This document shows positions 10,574 to 21,498 of a stretch of 64,000 nt of DNA, one piece after another; the stretch's first letter is position 1, and the number at the start of each line of letters is the position of its first letter. The notes beneath the pieces are model-generated. The model was given only the letters and a program-made list of their open reading frames with translations. It searched no databases and was not told the DNA's origin. The stretch covers positions 1 through 64,000 of the forward strand of contig NC_046303.1 in NCBI RefSeq assembly GCF_004115265.2, read 5' to 3'. Both the position numbers and the translations under genes were made by a program. Origin of the DNA: Rhinolophus ferrumequinum. Lineage: Eukaryota > Chordata > Mammalia > Chiroptera > Rhinolophidae.

Positions 10574-12832
10574 CTAGATGTACTTATACACGACCTTTGA
10601 GGGCACAGTTTGGAGGTGCAGACGCACGCGACACTTGTAAAAGTGGGACAGCAGGGTCTCGCTGTAGCCCACAAGGAAGTAGAACTTGTGTGCGGGTAGC
10701 AGCCTCAGGACCAGGGCACAGATGTCTACCTGGTTAGCCCGGCGTTTCAGGACAAGCTGGTCAGCCAGGCAGCCTGGGAAGGTGCCCAGCATGAACTTGC
10801 GGAGAAAAACATCCTCCACCATTCGCTCTGCGGCGTGGTCCTCCCCATCCAGATTACCTAAGGAGAAGGGGGGTCAGCCAAAGTACCAGAGGGCACTCAA
10901 TTCCACCCCCAACCCCAGCTCTTCTCCTTTCCTCTCTTAGTGGAGTAACACTTTAAGGTTCAAAGAGCAATGTTCCTTTATCTCCGGAACTAATCCCGTA
11001 AAGTTGGTACCATCATGACCATCGTTTCACCGTAGGGAAGAACGCGGCCTTAACAAGGACAAAGTGCAGATGACTCCTTTCCCACTCGTGTCTGACTGCC
11101 CTATAGAAGCACTGGTCATCCCACAGGCCAGGGATGAGGTCACCAGCTCCTTCTGGGGTTTGGGATATGAGCTCTGTCACCAGCCAATGGATTCTCAGTG
11201 GACCCTGGGTCCCCTGCACCTCTTAAATATTTGCTGAGTCTGCACACCCACCTCCAGACCTTAGAACCAGAATCTGCAAAGGGTGGGGACAGGAACCTTT
11301 AACTAACTGCTCTAGACATATGTATGCACTGCAAACATCCAGGTCCAGAGCCCTCATACTGAACAAAATACAGTTAATGTTAACTAGCAGTTAGTTCTGC
11401 TCTAAAAAGTCACTGTGAACAATGAATTAGCAAATACTGAACACCTGCTCCTGGGGAAATGCAGGGTTAGGCTCTGAAAGCCTTTGGTCACAATATTTTT
11501 GTCAAGAGATCAATGCAGAACCATGTTTTAGATTTCTATTTAAAGACACTGCTTATTGCATGTGCTGATTCACAATGAACTCTCTCCTAACCTCACTGCA
11601 ACTCGTGCCTGAAGGAAGCTTAAGTGACAGGCACATTTTGTGCATGAGATGCTGCTTTCTTGTGCTTCGGACACTACACAGCACTTCAGCACGACCAGCT
11701 ATGTGAAGTAGTAGAGGCACCAACAAAATGCACAATATTGCAAAAAGATGTCATTATAGAGCTCAAACAGCACATGTGTACTGTGTGAAAGCTGAAGCAA
11801 GAAGGCAGAGCCCTGTTCAACCATGGCTGGGAAGGTGCACGTGGGGTCGCTGACCACATCGAAGAATGAGACAGCACCAAGAGTCAGCTAATTACCAATT
11901 GCGCGATCTGTGAATAATGGTAGGCTGCACAGTTGTAAAGAAAAACCTGTACTTTAGTGGAAAGCTACAATATTCAGAGCACTGTCCCCAGGTCGCGGTG
12001 CAGTCCATGGGGTTCACTCCTCTCACTGCCTCTGAGCTATTTTGCATCTTTGTAAACCAAAAATGACCGACAGCAATACAAAACAATTCTTGTCTGTAGT
12101 CATGCAAGTAATTTCTGTGGAGGTTCTATCGAGTCCTTGCTCCCCAAAAGTCCAGTTCTGTATCCCTGTCAAATACATTTCAGCATCCCTGACCTACAGG
12201 TGTCTGCGGTTTTAATTCTTTGGGTGTGTCTGACTGGTTTCTCACACTCGCGTTGATTTACTGAGCAGAATAAAACCTCTGACACGTGTTCATTTCGCGT
12301 CTGTGTTGACAGCCACAATTGAGACCGCCACGGGCAGGGCCTGGGGTCGTATCGCCCACTCTCTAGCCTGTCGTCGTCCTCTCCGGCCACCGAAATGGCC
12401 ATCGTCCCCTCACCTGTGTGCAACGACAGCCAGCCCTTGCGATGGGCGATGTGGTGAGGCGCGTGCGCCTCCTCGTAGGTCACTGGCTTGTCCCCCTTGC
12501 CCACACGGACTCTGGCCGCGCGATTCTAGCAGCAGAGAGAAGCCGTGAGTCCGCGCGCCCGCCACCCCCCGCTCCCCCCGCCCCGCCCTCCAGGCTCCCC
12601 GGCCCCGCGCCCCTCCGTTCCCCCGCCTCTGGGCCCGACCGCGCTCACCTTGGCGCGGACCGCGGAGGTGTGCAGGGCGCTCCAAGTACACGGCAGCTGT
12701 CGGCTCCAGGACAGAACCTGTGGGGGAAGCGGCGTGAGACGGAAACCAGGGCCCCCACCCCGACACGCCAGGCCCCCCGCGTGGCCCACTCACCCGTGGT
12801 CCCAGTCCCCGCCTGCACACGGGCGCCGCCAT
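10574..12832 (-). CDS. MRPS24: Mitochondrial small ribosomal subunit protein uS3m (MRPS24), 4 exons
   Basis: MRPS24 is a component of the mitochondrial 28S small ribosomal subunit and so acts in mitochondrial translation. Coding exons on the minus strand are 12832-12794, 12717-12649, 12525-12414 and 10857-10574. All introns are GT-AG and the frame is open throughout (504 nt, 167 aa plus stop). This equals the human length I recall. Residues 1 to about 36 are basic and serine-rich and look like a mitochondrial targeting peptide. Exon 3 carries the conserved [20 protein letters not shown] stretch, and exon 4 carries [14 protein letters not shown] and the YKYI C-terminus. The start lies in a CpG island in a 'caagATGG' context. 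URGCP lies upstream on the same strand, and in human a URGCP-MRPS24 readthrough transcript is known. Confidence 0.97.
10858..12413 (-). other. MRPS24 intron 3, no further gene seen
   Basis: This 1.56-kb GT-AG intron holds no recognisable exon. Its middle is AT-moderate unique-looking sequence, and the end near exon 3 enters the CpG island. Confidence 0.6.
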
Positions 12833-13200
12833 CTTGGGCCGGGCGCAGTGCGCGGGACGTAAAGCCGCGCCGCGGGGGCAAAGGTCAACAGTGGGAGGCC
12901 GCGACCGGGGACGAAACCAAAGCGAAGCAAGCGCGTTTGAAGCCGGTGCAAGTGAGTGAGTAGCCTCTGCTTGGGGCGGAGCCTCTGGCTGGGGCGGAGC
13001 CTCTGGCTGGGGCGGAGCCTCTGCTTGGGGGGAGCCTCTCGGTCGGCGGGGAGCCTCTGCTTGGGGCGGAGCCTCTGCTTGGGGCGGAGCCTCTGCTTGG
13101 GGCGGAGCCTCTGCGTCGGGGGCGGAGCGTCTAGTTGGGGGCGGAGCGTCTAGTTGGGGGCGGAGCCTCTGGTCGCGCCGCCCCGCCTCAGTGGGGTCGG
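12400..13200 (-). promoter_or_regulatory. MRPS24: CpG-island promoter of MRPS24
   Basis: The region is very GC- and CpG-rich and covers exons 1-3 and the upstream sequence. It has no clear TATA box. Multiple GC boxes (GGGCGG) occur, most of them in the tandem array at 12963-13164. Confidence 0.75.
12963..13164 (+). repeat. GC-box minisatellite upstream of MRPS24, 11 units of 17-20 bp
   Basis: Eleven consecutive units follow the pattern GCCTCTG(C/G)(T/C)TGGGGCGGA. Units start at 12963, 12981, 12999, 13017, 13034, 13053, 13071, 13089, 13107, 13127 and 13146. Nine of the eleven keep an intact GGGCGG Sp1-type box; units 4 and 5 have lost it. The array begins about 130 bp upstream of the MRPS24 start codon. 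The 18-bp period leaves an open frame by chance on the plus strand. Confidence 0.9.
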
Positions 13201-15226
13201 GACCCTGCGAGATCAGATGCCTGCCCTGTTGCTGGGCTTGGTGTCAGGTCTCGGAGACCTTGACTTACAGACAGGCCATGTCTGCAGGACGAAGAAGAAA
13301 TATGTTCTGGTAAAGTCTTCACCCAGTTCTTAAGGATGAGTTATACAGAGGGTAGGGTTTCTCATGTGACCGTACCCTAGTATCTGGCCTGGGGGAGGAA
13401 CATTTTAAGTAAAGGAGAAAGGGCGGGACCGTACGGGAAACCATGGGCCCATCTCAGGGCCTGGAATGCTCAAGCCAGAACATGACCACTGTAATCGGTA
13501 TCCAGTAATTATTAATGTCAGAGGGAAAAGCAACAACACTGGATATCTTATTTCAGAACTCAGCACAGTAATGGAAAAAACCCATGAGCTCTGGAGTTGA
13601 CCCAGGTGTAATAGTCTTTGTACAGTTGAGCTTCAGTCCATTATCTATAACATGGATTTGTTGATTGTACTACCTCATAGAGCTGTTAGAATAAATAGCA
13701 GTCATTGATATGTTAGGTTGTCATGTGAAGTCCCCAATGTTTAGCCATTTTTTACCCACATCATTCAACGTGATGCTGCTTGCGTGCTGCTGTGGTTCCC
13801 GTGGGAGGGAACCACATAGATTCTCATGTATGTGGAGGATAAATGGAGGCCAAGGGTGGAGGGTAAGTTGCCTAAGATCACAGCGGGGAGGGACACAGAA
13901 GGACCATGACACCCATTTCTTGGCTTCAGTCCAGTGCATTTTCCATGATCAAGATTCCTTTGCCTACCTGAAGCTACGTCCCCCAAAAAACAATAAAGAA
14001 ACATTCAGAAAAGGACAGTGTCTTTCATGCCCACGGAACTAGGAATGTTTTATTTCTAATTGTCCCTGTGGCCACCAACTGCTCTGCATGTTGGATAAGG
14101 GGACAGAACAAGTATTGTCAAATGACAACACTTTCCAAGTGTAAGAATTTTCACTTTTTCCTGGAGGACCTTTTAAACTGATAGTATTTTTTTTCCATGA
14201 AGTATGATGATTTTAGAATTTGATGTTTTATAAGCCTTTTATAAGCCAAAGTGGTGAGGGACTCGGGATCTGAATTACTGCTTCTTGGATGTGCAATTTA
14301 CGCAAGTGACTTCACCTTCCTGAGCGTGTTTCCCTCAGTGTAAAATGGAGACAGTAATGGTTCTTGTGAAAATTACACTGTAAAAATGCCTGTGAGAGTG
14401 AGCAGTTAATTTTCTTTTTTTTTTTAAAGAATGTAGCCCCTGATATCTACCTCCTCTTGGATAGACGAACCAGCTGTTGAGGGTCCATGAGAACTCACAT
14501 GGACACCACCCTAACAAGAGAAAAGAGACTGGTTTTCCAGCACAGGTGACAGGGGCACTGACTTCTGCTGGCCACTGAGCAAGGACTGCTGTGCTGGGTT
14601 CAAGGTTGGCCCTGGAGCAGGAGGCAGCACCACAGTTAAACTAGTGGTTTTCTGTATTCAGGCCACTCTTCCTTAAGCCTGAGATGTCTCCCATGAATTC
14701 TAAACTGACCTCTGTCCTTCATAGTTCAAGTATCCTGTTACCTACCTTTCTTTTCTCTTTGTTTATACTGGACCTTGTAGCAAACAGGGTTGTAGCTGGT
14801 TCCTTAATGGTGGTCCTGTGAGTGTTTGCATGATTAAAATAACTTAAAAATGACATTTTAATACATACAGTAGTATGAATTGTTATTGTTTTAAATTGCC
14901 AGTAGGAAAATTTAATAGGGTATTTTATTTTTCTGTAATTTCCATTTTGTGTTTTGATGCACTTTACTTCCTGTCAATTCTTAAGAGGCAATATTGTCCA
15001 GGTTTTGCAGATCAGAAGATGAGGTCCAAGACTCACTCGAGGTTAGAACTAGCAAATGGAGTGAGTCTCCTTGTTCCAGAACACGTGCTCCATCGCCAGT
15101 TTGAGGGGGCCTCCAAAACCTTGCAGGATGGGGGAATGGCCCCGGTTTCTGTGGCTGAGCACAGACCACTTCCTGGATAAGGAGCAGCCACATCTAGGAA
15201 CAAGTGACCTCTGGGAAGAGCGCTGC

Positions 15227-15250
15227 GGGGCGGGGGGGGGGGGGGGGGGG
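15227..15250 (+). repeat. Long G homopolymer
   Basis: GGGG, a C, then 19 consecutive G residues. It could fold as a G-quadruplex and is a likely sequencing or assembly weak spot. Confidence 0.85.
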
Positions 15251-16437
15251 TAGGGTCCAGACAGAATCCTGGGGAGACAGGATATCCAGCTGTTGTTTTT
15301 TTTTTCAGACAGGAGCCCTTTCGCTTTCCTCAGGATAACCAGGAGGAGTCAGTCGCTTTCATGCTCTGAGAACACAGGCTCTCTCCCTGGCTGCATGTCA
15401 ACATGCACTGACCCCACCCTGCCATCACAGGACTGGGGGACACCCGCTTTCTCAGCGCTCCCTAGGGGATCCAGGTTTGCAGCCAGGCTTGAAAACTGGT
15501 GTCCTAGACTCCACATTTAAGTGGGAGACTCCCAGACCCTGATTTGTAGAGACCCCTTTGGGGAGAGGGCTGTTGGACGTCCCCTACACCCCTCTCTACC
15601 ACCAGTGCTGGAAGGTGACAGTAGCTGTCACTCGGAGGGTACTGGCCTTAGACGGCATGCTAGATCTGACACTGTCTTCACAGGGAGCTCGGATGGGGTG
15701 GGCAGAAAGGCAGACCAAAGGGGTAAGATAAAGACCATAACAGGTGGGATTGGAGGTGGGGCTGCCATCACAAGCTGTTCTGAGGAAGGAGTGCCCACTG
15801 GGGCTAGCCAGGGCCCAGGACAGGTGAGAGACCCAGGCGGCCAGCAGCATGAATGAGGCCATGAGTCCCGAGTGTGAGTGCTGTGGGGTGAGGGGCTGAA
15901 AGCAGCCAAAACCAGATCAAGAACCCCTCAGCTTCCTCCTCTGCGATCCTGACTCATTAGTGCTTGTGAGGCTACACTCTGAATTTGTTTCATTGGAAGT
16001 CTTGGGAACTCAGGATAGTTTTATAGCCAAAAATCATGTTTTTGATTACTGACCCAAACAAAGAGAAAGGCCTTTTCTTTACTTGGCTAACCAACACCTG
16101 AGGAGCCTGGGAGAGCTACCATAGCCGGTTTACATTGTAACGGATTTCTAACAGCAGTCCTGCTCGGTTCTGTGCCAGTAAAACTAATAACATCCATGAC
16201 AAGACATTGCTTTATGTATTGTTGAGAAAAGGAAATGGCTGCAAATTAATTCTAAGATACCGGTGTTTGGCTGATTACAAGATGAGTCTGGCATGTTCAG
16301 ATGTTCGAGACTGACTTAGAAGGCAGGCCGTTTCCTTCACACGAGCCGTATGGGTGTGCACAGTGGGATTGACTCAGTTTGTTGGTACCCAAACGAGCTC
16401 CTCCCAAACTGGTCTTTGTGCACTTCCCACAGAGTAG

Positions 16438-16530
16438 GTACTAGGAGGGGACTAAGGCTCGGAGAAGCTGAGACTTTGCACAAAGGCCATGAAACTGGCA
16501 GGAAGCAGGGCCGAGGTTAAGGGCCTGACC
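16438..16530 (+). repeat. MIR-like SINE fragment
   Basis: The order 'ctaaggctcggagaagctgagactttgcacaaaggcc...ggcaggaagcagggccgag' is that of the MIR core and 3' part, with moderate divergence. Confidence 0.55.
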
Positions 16531-17750
16531 AGGCGCCAGCATCCTGTGAGCTACGTCCAGTCTCCAGGAGAGGGGCAGGCACTCTGGCCCTCGTCTTAGA
16601 CCCCCAGGCTCATTTGCTGCATGATCACGGACGTGCTTCCCACTCTCACCTCATCCCCATGTCCCTGTGAGCAGGCCTGGCCGCCCTTCCACCTGAGTGG
16701 CCGTCACGTCAGTATGCTTGGCTCCAAGGATATCACTGCCCAGTAGCCAGCCCCATGGCCAGTTCTGGGGCCTCCGACCCTGAAGATGTCTTCAGGTCTG
16801 ATGTGGGGAGCCTCCGGCTGTGAACCCAGGAACAGGTAGGGCAGGCTGATGCTTCCTTACTAATTTGAGCTTTGGGGCCGATTGGCAAGATCTGTGTTTT
16901 GTGGGAATTGGAATCAGGGTGGCACCGAATTCAGGGTCTGCCGGCAGCCCCTTGAGCCGGTCATGGAACTGAAACACCAACCCCTGACAGAGTGAGGACT
17001 ACCCTAGTTGATCCTTTCTGGAGAAATCATCCAGGCTCCAGGGCAACCCCTCCTATTCCTGCCCCTGAGAAACGATGGTCACTCCCCTCTTCCCCGGCCA
17101 GGCAGGTTCAGGGTCGCTCACGGATGCTGGACGGCGAGTCCTCCATGGCAGTCCTGCTCCAGGCCTCCCAGGGCAAACTCCTTCTGTTTGCAAAACTTTA
17201 AATACTTTGGGCAAATGCTACATGTAATTTCATAGTATCTTAGGTCCTACGGATCGATGGAATATTTTCCTGATTACTAAGCAGTTATTTTTTGGATCAT
17301 GCATCCTTTTGAAAATCTGTTGGAAGCTATGAACTCATTCCCCAGGAAAAAAAAAAAATCACAGTTGTCTAAGTTTCAGGAACTCAGTGATTGAACCTTA
17401 ACTTTGGACAATGACCCAGGTAAAGAACCCTTGGTCAGCAGGAACCAGTAGGCCTGGCCTCCCTGTTCTCCAGTTAAGGAATAGCTAGAAGCAGTTTTGA
17501 AGAGACTGATTGATAGTCAACAATTCTAAGAGTGGTTTCCAGAGACTGAACTTGGGGCCCTGGGGGGAGTCCTGCTGAAAAAGCACCTGGGGGGCTTCCA
17601 TGGTGCTGGCGGAAACTAATGAGAGCTTTGGGTACTTCCAGGTGAACCAACATGTTAAAATTTGTGTTGATGACCCAGGAAGAGATGAGTTTAGAGTGCC
17701 TGAGGATTGGAGATTCTTTGAAGTTTCAGAAGAAAAAAGGTTTTCCTACA

Positions 17751-17756
17751 TTTATT
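17751..17756 (-). terminator. URGCP: Candidate poly(A) signal for URGCP
   Basis: The minus strand reads AATAAA here, about 1.25 kb past the URGCP stop. A second AATAAA at 18535-18540 (about 460 bases past the stop) lies within an ancient repeat-like motif. Sequence alone cannot say which is used. Confidence 0.35.
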
Positions 17757-18997
17757 AGCAGAAGCTCGGCTTTCCCGAGTCCCAGTACAGCTTCCCACCT
17801 GTCACAACATCTGAGGCTCACAGATCATGGGCAAGTCTCTGGACACCACAGGGACTCCAGACAAGGGCCCAGGAGCCTGCGTTCAAGCAAGGGCCCAAGG
17901 CAAAATGCAGGTCACTCACCTACCGAGTCAGCAGGACTGCAAGGGACACCACCTCAGGGCCTAGTTTTCCTGAAGCCACAACATACAGACATTCTCAGAG
18001 CTAGTGACACAGCTGGGACTGGTTTCCAGGACTCAGTGAGGTGACCCTGGCCCTCAAGAAGGGCCAGCGCAGGCAAGGATTTCAGTTGGAGAACTGACAG
18101 GGGAGAGCCCCAAGTTCTGGCCCGGATGGTGGCAAGTGAGAGGAAGCATGGCCCCAGAGGCATGGAAGTGAAATGAAGGGCTGACACCAAGGGCCGGGCT
18201 GGGGTGAGCCTGGTAGCTGTGGGAGTTTGGGGACAATGAGTGCTCAGGGCCAAGGGCACCGTGCAGAAGCGTGTCTGGGACGTGCGGCTTCATGGCTCTA
18301 GGCCGTTTCCTCAGCTGCAAAATGGGATGATGATGGAGACACTTGGAATCAATGCAAGGACAGTGAGTTCAGTGTCCCAGAAGGAGCTCGAACCTGGGCA
18401 CCTGCTTAGAGAGGAAACAGCATCGTGCACCCCTCCCTCACACAGACACTGATCCTGGTTGAGGAAGCAGGGAAGTTAAGGCAAGAGAGGAACTTGCCTA
18501 TGACTCATTTGTGTATTCATTCATTTCACAAACTTTTATTAAGCGCCAACAGTGCTGGGCAGCCAAGCCCTGCCCTGGAGGGGCTCAGAGCCCTGGGCAA
18601 GGACCAGAGGAAGTCAGTGCTGTGGGGAGACAGAGCCAGCCTCAGGTGGGGTCGGGGCCGCTGCAGTCAGTCAGTAAACAGACCTACCCGCCATGGGCAC
18701 TCACTAACCAGCTATGGGTAGTCACCTAGCTCTGCTTTCTGGGACGCCTTCCTGACCCCTCTACTGGGCAGCCGAGTGCTCCGACTGCAGTGACGGACCA
18801 CAGCTTTGCACTCCAGGGGCAATGAAAGAGCCGCTGTGGGAAAGCCACATCCCAGGGCCTCCACTGCAGCTTGGAGACGCAACTCATGGCCCGCCCGAGG
18901 GTCCCTGGCAGTGCTCTGGAGGCTACTGCCTTCCGTAACAGTGTTCAGGAGACCCCGGACGCCTTGGGACGTGACACGCCCCTCGGGGCAGCTGTAC

Positions 18998-21498
18998 TCA
19001 CAGCCGTCTGACCAGCTCAATGAGCTGCTGGACACTCCTGTTGGGGTTGGACAGGCCGTTCCGGATGTTTTCCAGCAGGCACCTCTTCAACTCGAAGATG
19101 GCTTCGCTGTACCCCAGGCTCACAGCGGCCATGGGTGGCACTCCGTGCCACAGGCTGGGGATGTGCCAGACGTGCAGCTTCTCTGGGTCACAGAAGGCCA
19201 GATCGGCCAGCGTCCGGAGGCCGTCGGCCTGCTTGTCCGCCTGTACTGTGGCCCTGCTCTTGTCACCCGGCTGCTCTAGGAGCCACCACCTGTCTCTGGG
19301 CTTGGGGCCGGGGACAGGCACATCATGAAGGTTCTGGTGCACAAACTGGTAGCTGGGCATGTGGCCTGCTTTTTCCAGCCTCAGAAACGCTTGCAGAATG
19401 GCTGGCGGGATGTCCCTGGTGTCAGCCAGAGTGACCACGGTGACATTGCTCAGCCCCATAATCAAAGTGGCCAGGGAGACCTCCAGCTCGAAGCGCCCCG
19501 CCACCGTGGCCAGGGCCCCGGCGATCAAGCCCCCAGAGTCTATCACCAGGATGTGGTCACAGCCCAGGTCCTGGCTGAAGCTCTCGGCCACAGTGACCAG
19601 CTGCATGAAGGCCCCCCGAGGACCACGAGCTCTCCCGGTGGCAAAGCGCAGCCCGAACATGGTGTTGAGCAGAGTGGACTTGCCTGTGCCCGGCACACCC
19701 AGCGCTGACAGCACCACCAGCCGCGACCGCCTCCCCAGGTGGGCGTGAAGCTCCTTCAGCAGCCCCGTGACCCAGCGCAGCGGGGCGCTCAGGGTGGTCC
19801 CGTCCACCAGCTCCAGGGGCAGCCCCGTCCGCAGCAGCTCCAAAGCCAGGCCCGGGAAGTGGGCGAAGCGCCTCTGGCCTGCGGGCAGCTTCCCGGCCTC
19901 CACGAGGCAGCTCTCGGCCTCGTACAGCTGCCCCATCTCCCGCAGGAAGTGCTCCAGCCCCAGAGGCTCTGGCCTGGACGGCTCGCTGGCGTCCGCAGCA
20001 CCCCCCGGCTTTGCTCTCAGGGCAGCAGCCGGCTCCGGGGGCTGCCTGGGCCTCAGCTGGACTGCCCAGGCCAGCCCCCACTCCATCCAACGCAGGAAAT
20101 ACTGCTTCTCTGCCGGGGAGGGGCTGCCGAGGCCGGTAATGAAGTCCTGCAGCACCCCGGCGGGGCCCCCGGCCCACGGAGCCTGGCGGAGCTCCCTCTC
20201 CACCTGGGCCGCTGTACCCCCAGGGTCCCCCTGCAGCCGCAGCGCACCCCTGGTGGCCCCGGTGACCCGCTCCATCCGGCCCTTGGCCCGCTGGCACTCC
20301 TCGCAGTCCTCGTCGACCCTCAGCCCCAGCTTGCGGGCTGCATGGGCCATGTCCTCCAGCGACAGCCTCCTGCAGGGAGAACGGGCCACATGCGCCACGA
20401 TAGAGCGGAGCCTGTGCACAAAGCGAGCACTGTCCGTGCTGCTGACCTTCACGAGCACGTGCGAGTGGTCCACCCGCAGCACGGGCAGCAGCCGGCCCAG
20501 GAGCCGCAGGTTCGTGTTCCGCTTCCCGCGGCAGGGGCTCAGGATGAAGTAGCACTTGGTGGCTGACCCCTTCATGGAGGACAGCAATTTGTACTCCTTC
20601 CTGCTGATGTTGTCGGTCAGGATGAACACAGCCGAAGACACTTCTGTCAGCAGTTTGAACTGCAGCCAGTGAGACCCGATGTCACCCCGGAGGTTCAGAA
20701 AGGCCACGGGCTCGGGGAAAAGGTCCAGGTCCTCCCGGCCGCTGGGCAGGAACCAGGAGATCTCCACCAGCCCGTCCGCGATCTCCCGAGAGCTGGTGCC
20801 CACACTCAGGTCGCGGTGCCAGAAGCAATCGCGCTGCCTGTGGCCAGGGCTGAGCAGAGCGTTGAGCAGCTGGGACTTCGAGTTGCTGCTAACCTCCATG
20901 CGCACGAAGGCAAAGGTGGGAGCCCGCGGCAGGACCACGCTGTCCTCCCGGAGGCTACCCACACCCCTCGGGGGCTGGGCCCACCACGTCCGCATGACAC
21001 CCCTCAGGGCCCAGAGCAGGAAGGTGTGGCCATGGTTTTCTGAGTCAGGCAGAATGAGAGGGAGTGCGAACTGGCAGAGGGACATTTTCAGAACAATTTC
21101 CTGTTGCAGGAAACTGTCAGAGGAGAGCAGCAGGGCGCACAGAAGGTCCAAGGGGTTCACGGGCGTGTCGGGGGTGGGCAGCTCGGAGAAGGAGTAGATG
21201 TCGGCCGAGATGTCGTCGGCCGTGTCCCAGTACACGATCTCCTCCACCTGGCTCTCCTTCTCCACAGGCCGGGCGTCCAGAGGCGTGTCCGGCACCACGG
21301 TGGTGCTGTTCCTGGCCTCAGCATTGAGAGCCTGCAGCTTCCTGAGGAAGGTCCAGGGCAAGTCCCTTGGTGCCTGAGGGGCCCAGTTCCTCACGCTGTC
21401 ACTGCTGATCTGCAGGGCATCCTGAAGGCTGAGCTTCTGGACCTGGTATGTCTCCAGGCCCAGAAGCGACAGCATGTCCTGCAGGCGGCTCCTCTCCA
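18998..21498 (-). CDS. URGCP: URGCP terminal coding exon with the G domain
   Basis: This single exon encodes residues 59-891, about 93% of the protein. The G1/P-loop is GVPGTGKST at residues 659-667 (codons from 19699 down), fitting GxxxxGKS. A G3-like DSGG follows at residues 712-715, preceded by the hydrophobic strand HILVI. The region before the G domain is rich in leucine and charged residues and has no membrane segment. Around residues 475-510 the protein lacks about 40 residues compared with the human sequence I recall; the join is in frame and no stop is present. The exon is GC-rich, so long open frames also occur on other frames and on the plus strand, but they show no family similarity. 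The C-terminus ends [11 protein letters not shown]-like ([10 protein letters not shown]). Confidence 0.95.

Larger units (their letters stand above)
13200..18530. other. Intergenic DNA between MRPS24 promoter and URGCP 3' end
   Basis: No conserved exon is seen. MIR-like fragments are visible near 13580-13710, 13860-13935, 14240-14410, 16440-16530 and 18280-18330. A G run lies at 15227-15250. The part nearest URGCP, right of about 17.75 kb, may be 3' UTR. Confidence 0.5.

Noticed and set aside
12956-13153. A repetitive peptide frame (LCLGRS-type repeats)
   Set aside because: It arises because the 18-bp minisatellite unit is a multiple of three. There is no evidence of translation.
12963-13164. 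Possible CRISPR-like array (also 47091-47271)
   Set aside because: The units are contiguous, without unique spacers, and lie in mammalian promoters. They are minisatellites.
19557-20566. Open frames of 275 to 332 codons on both strands, overlapping URGCP
   Set aside because: They are by-products of the GC-rich URGCP coding exon. The URGCP frame alone shows family similarity, a P-loop and correct splicing.
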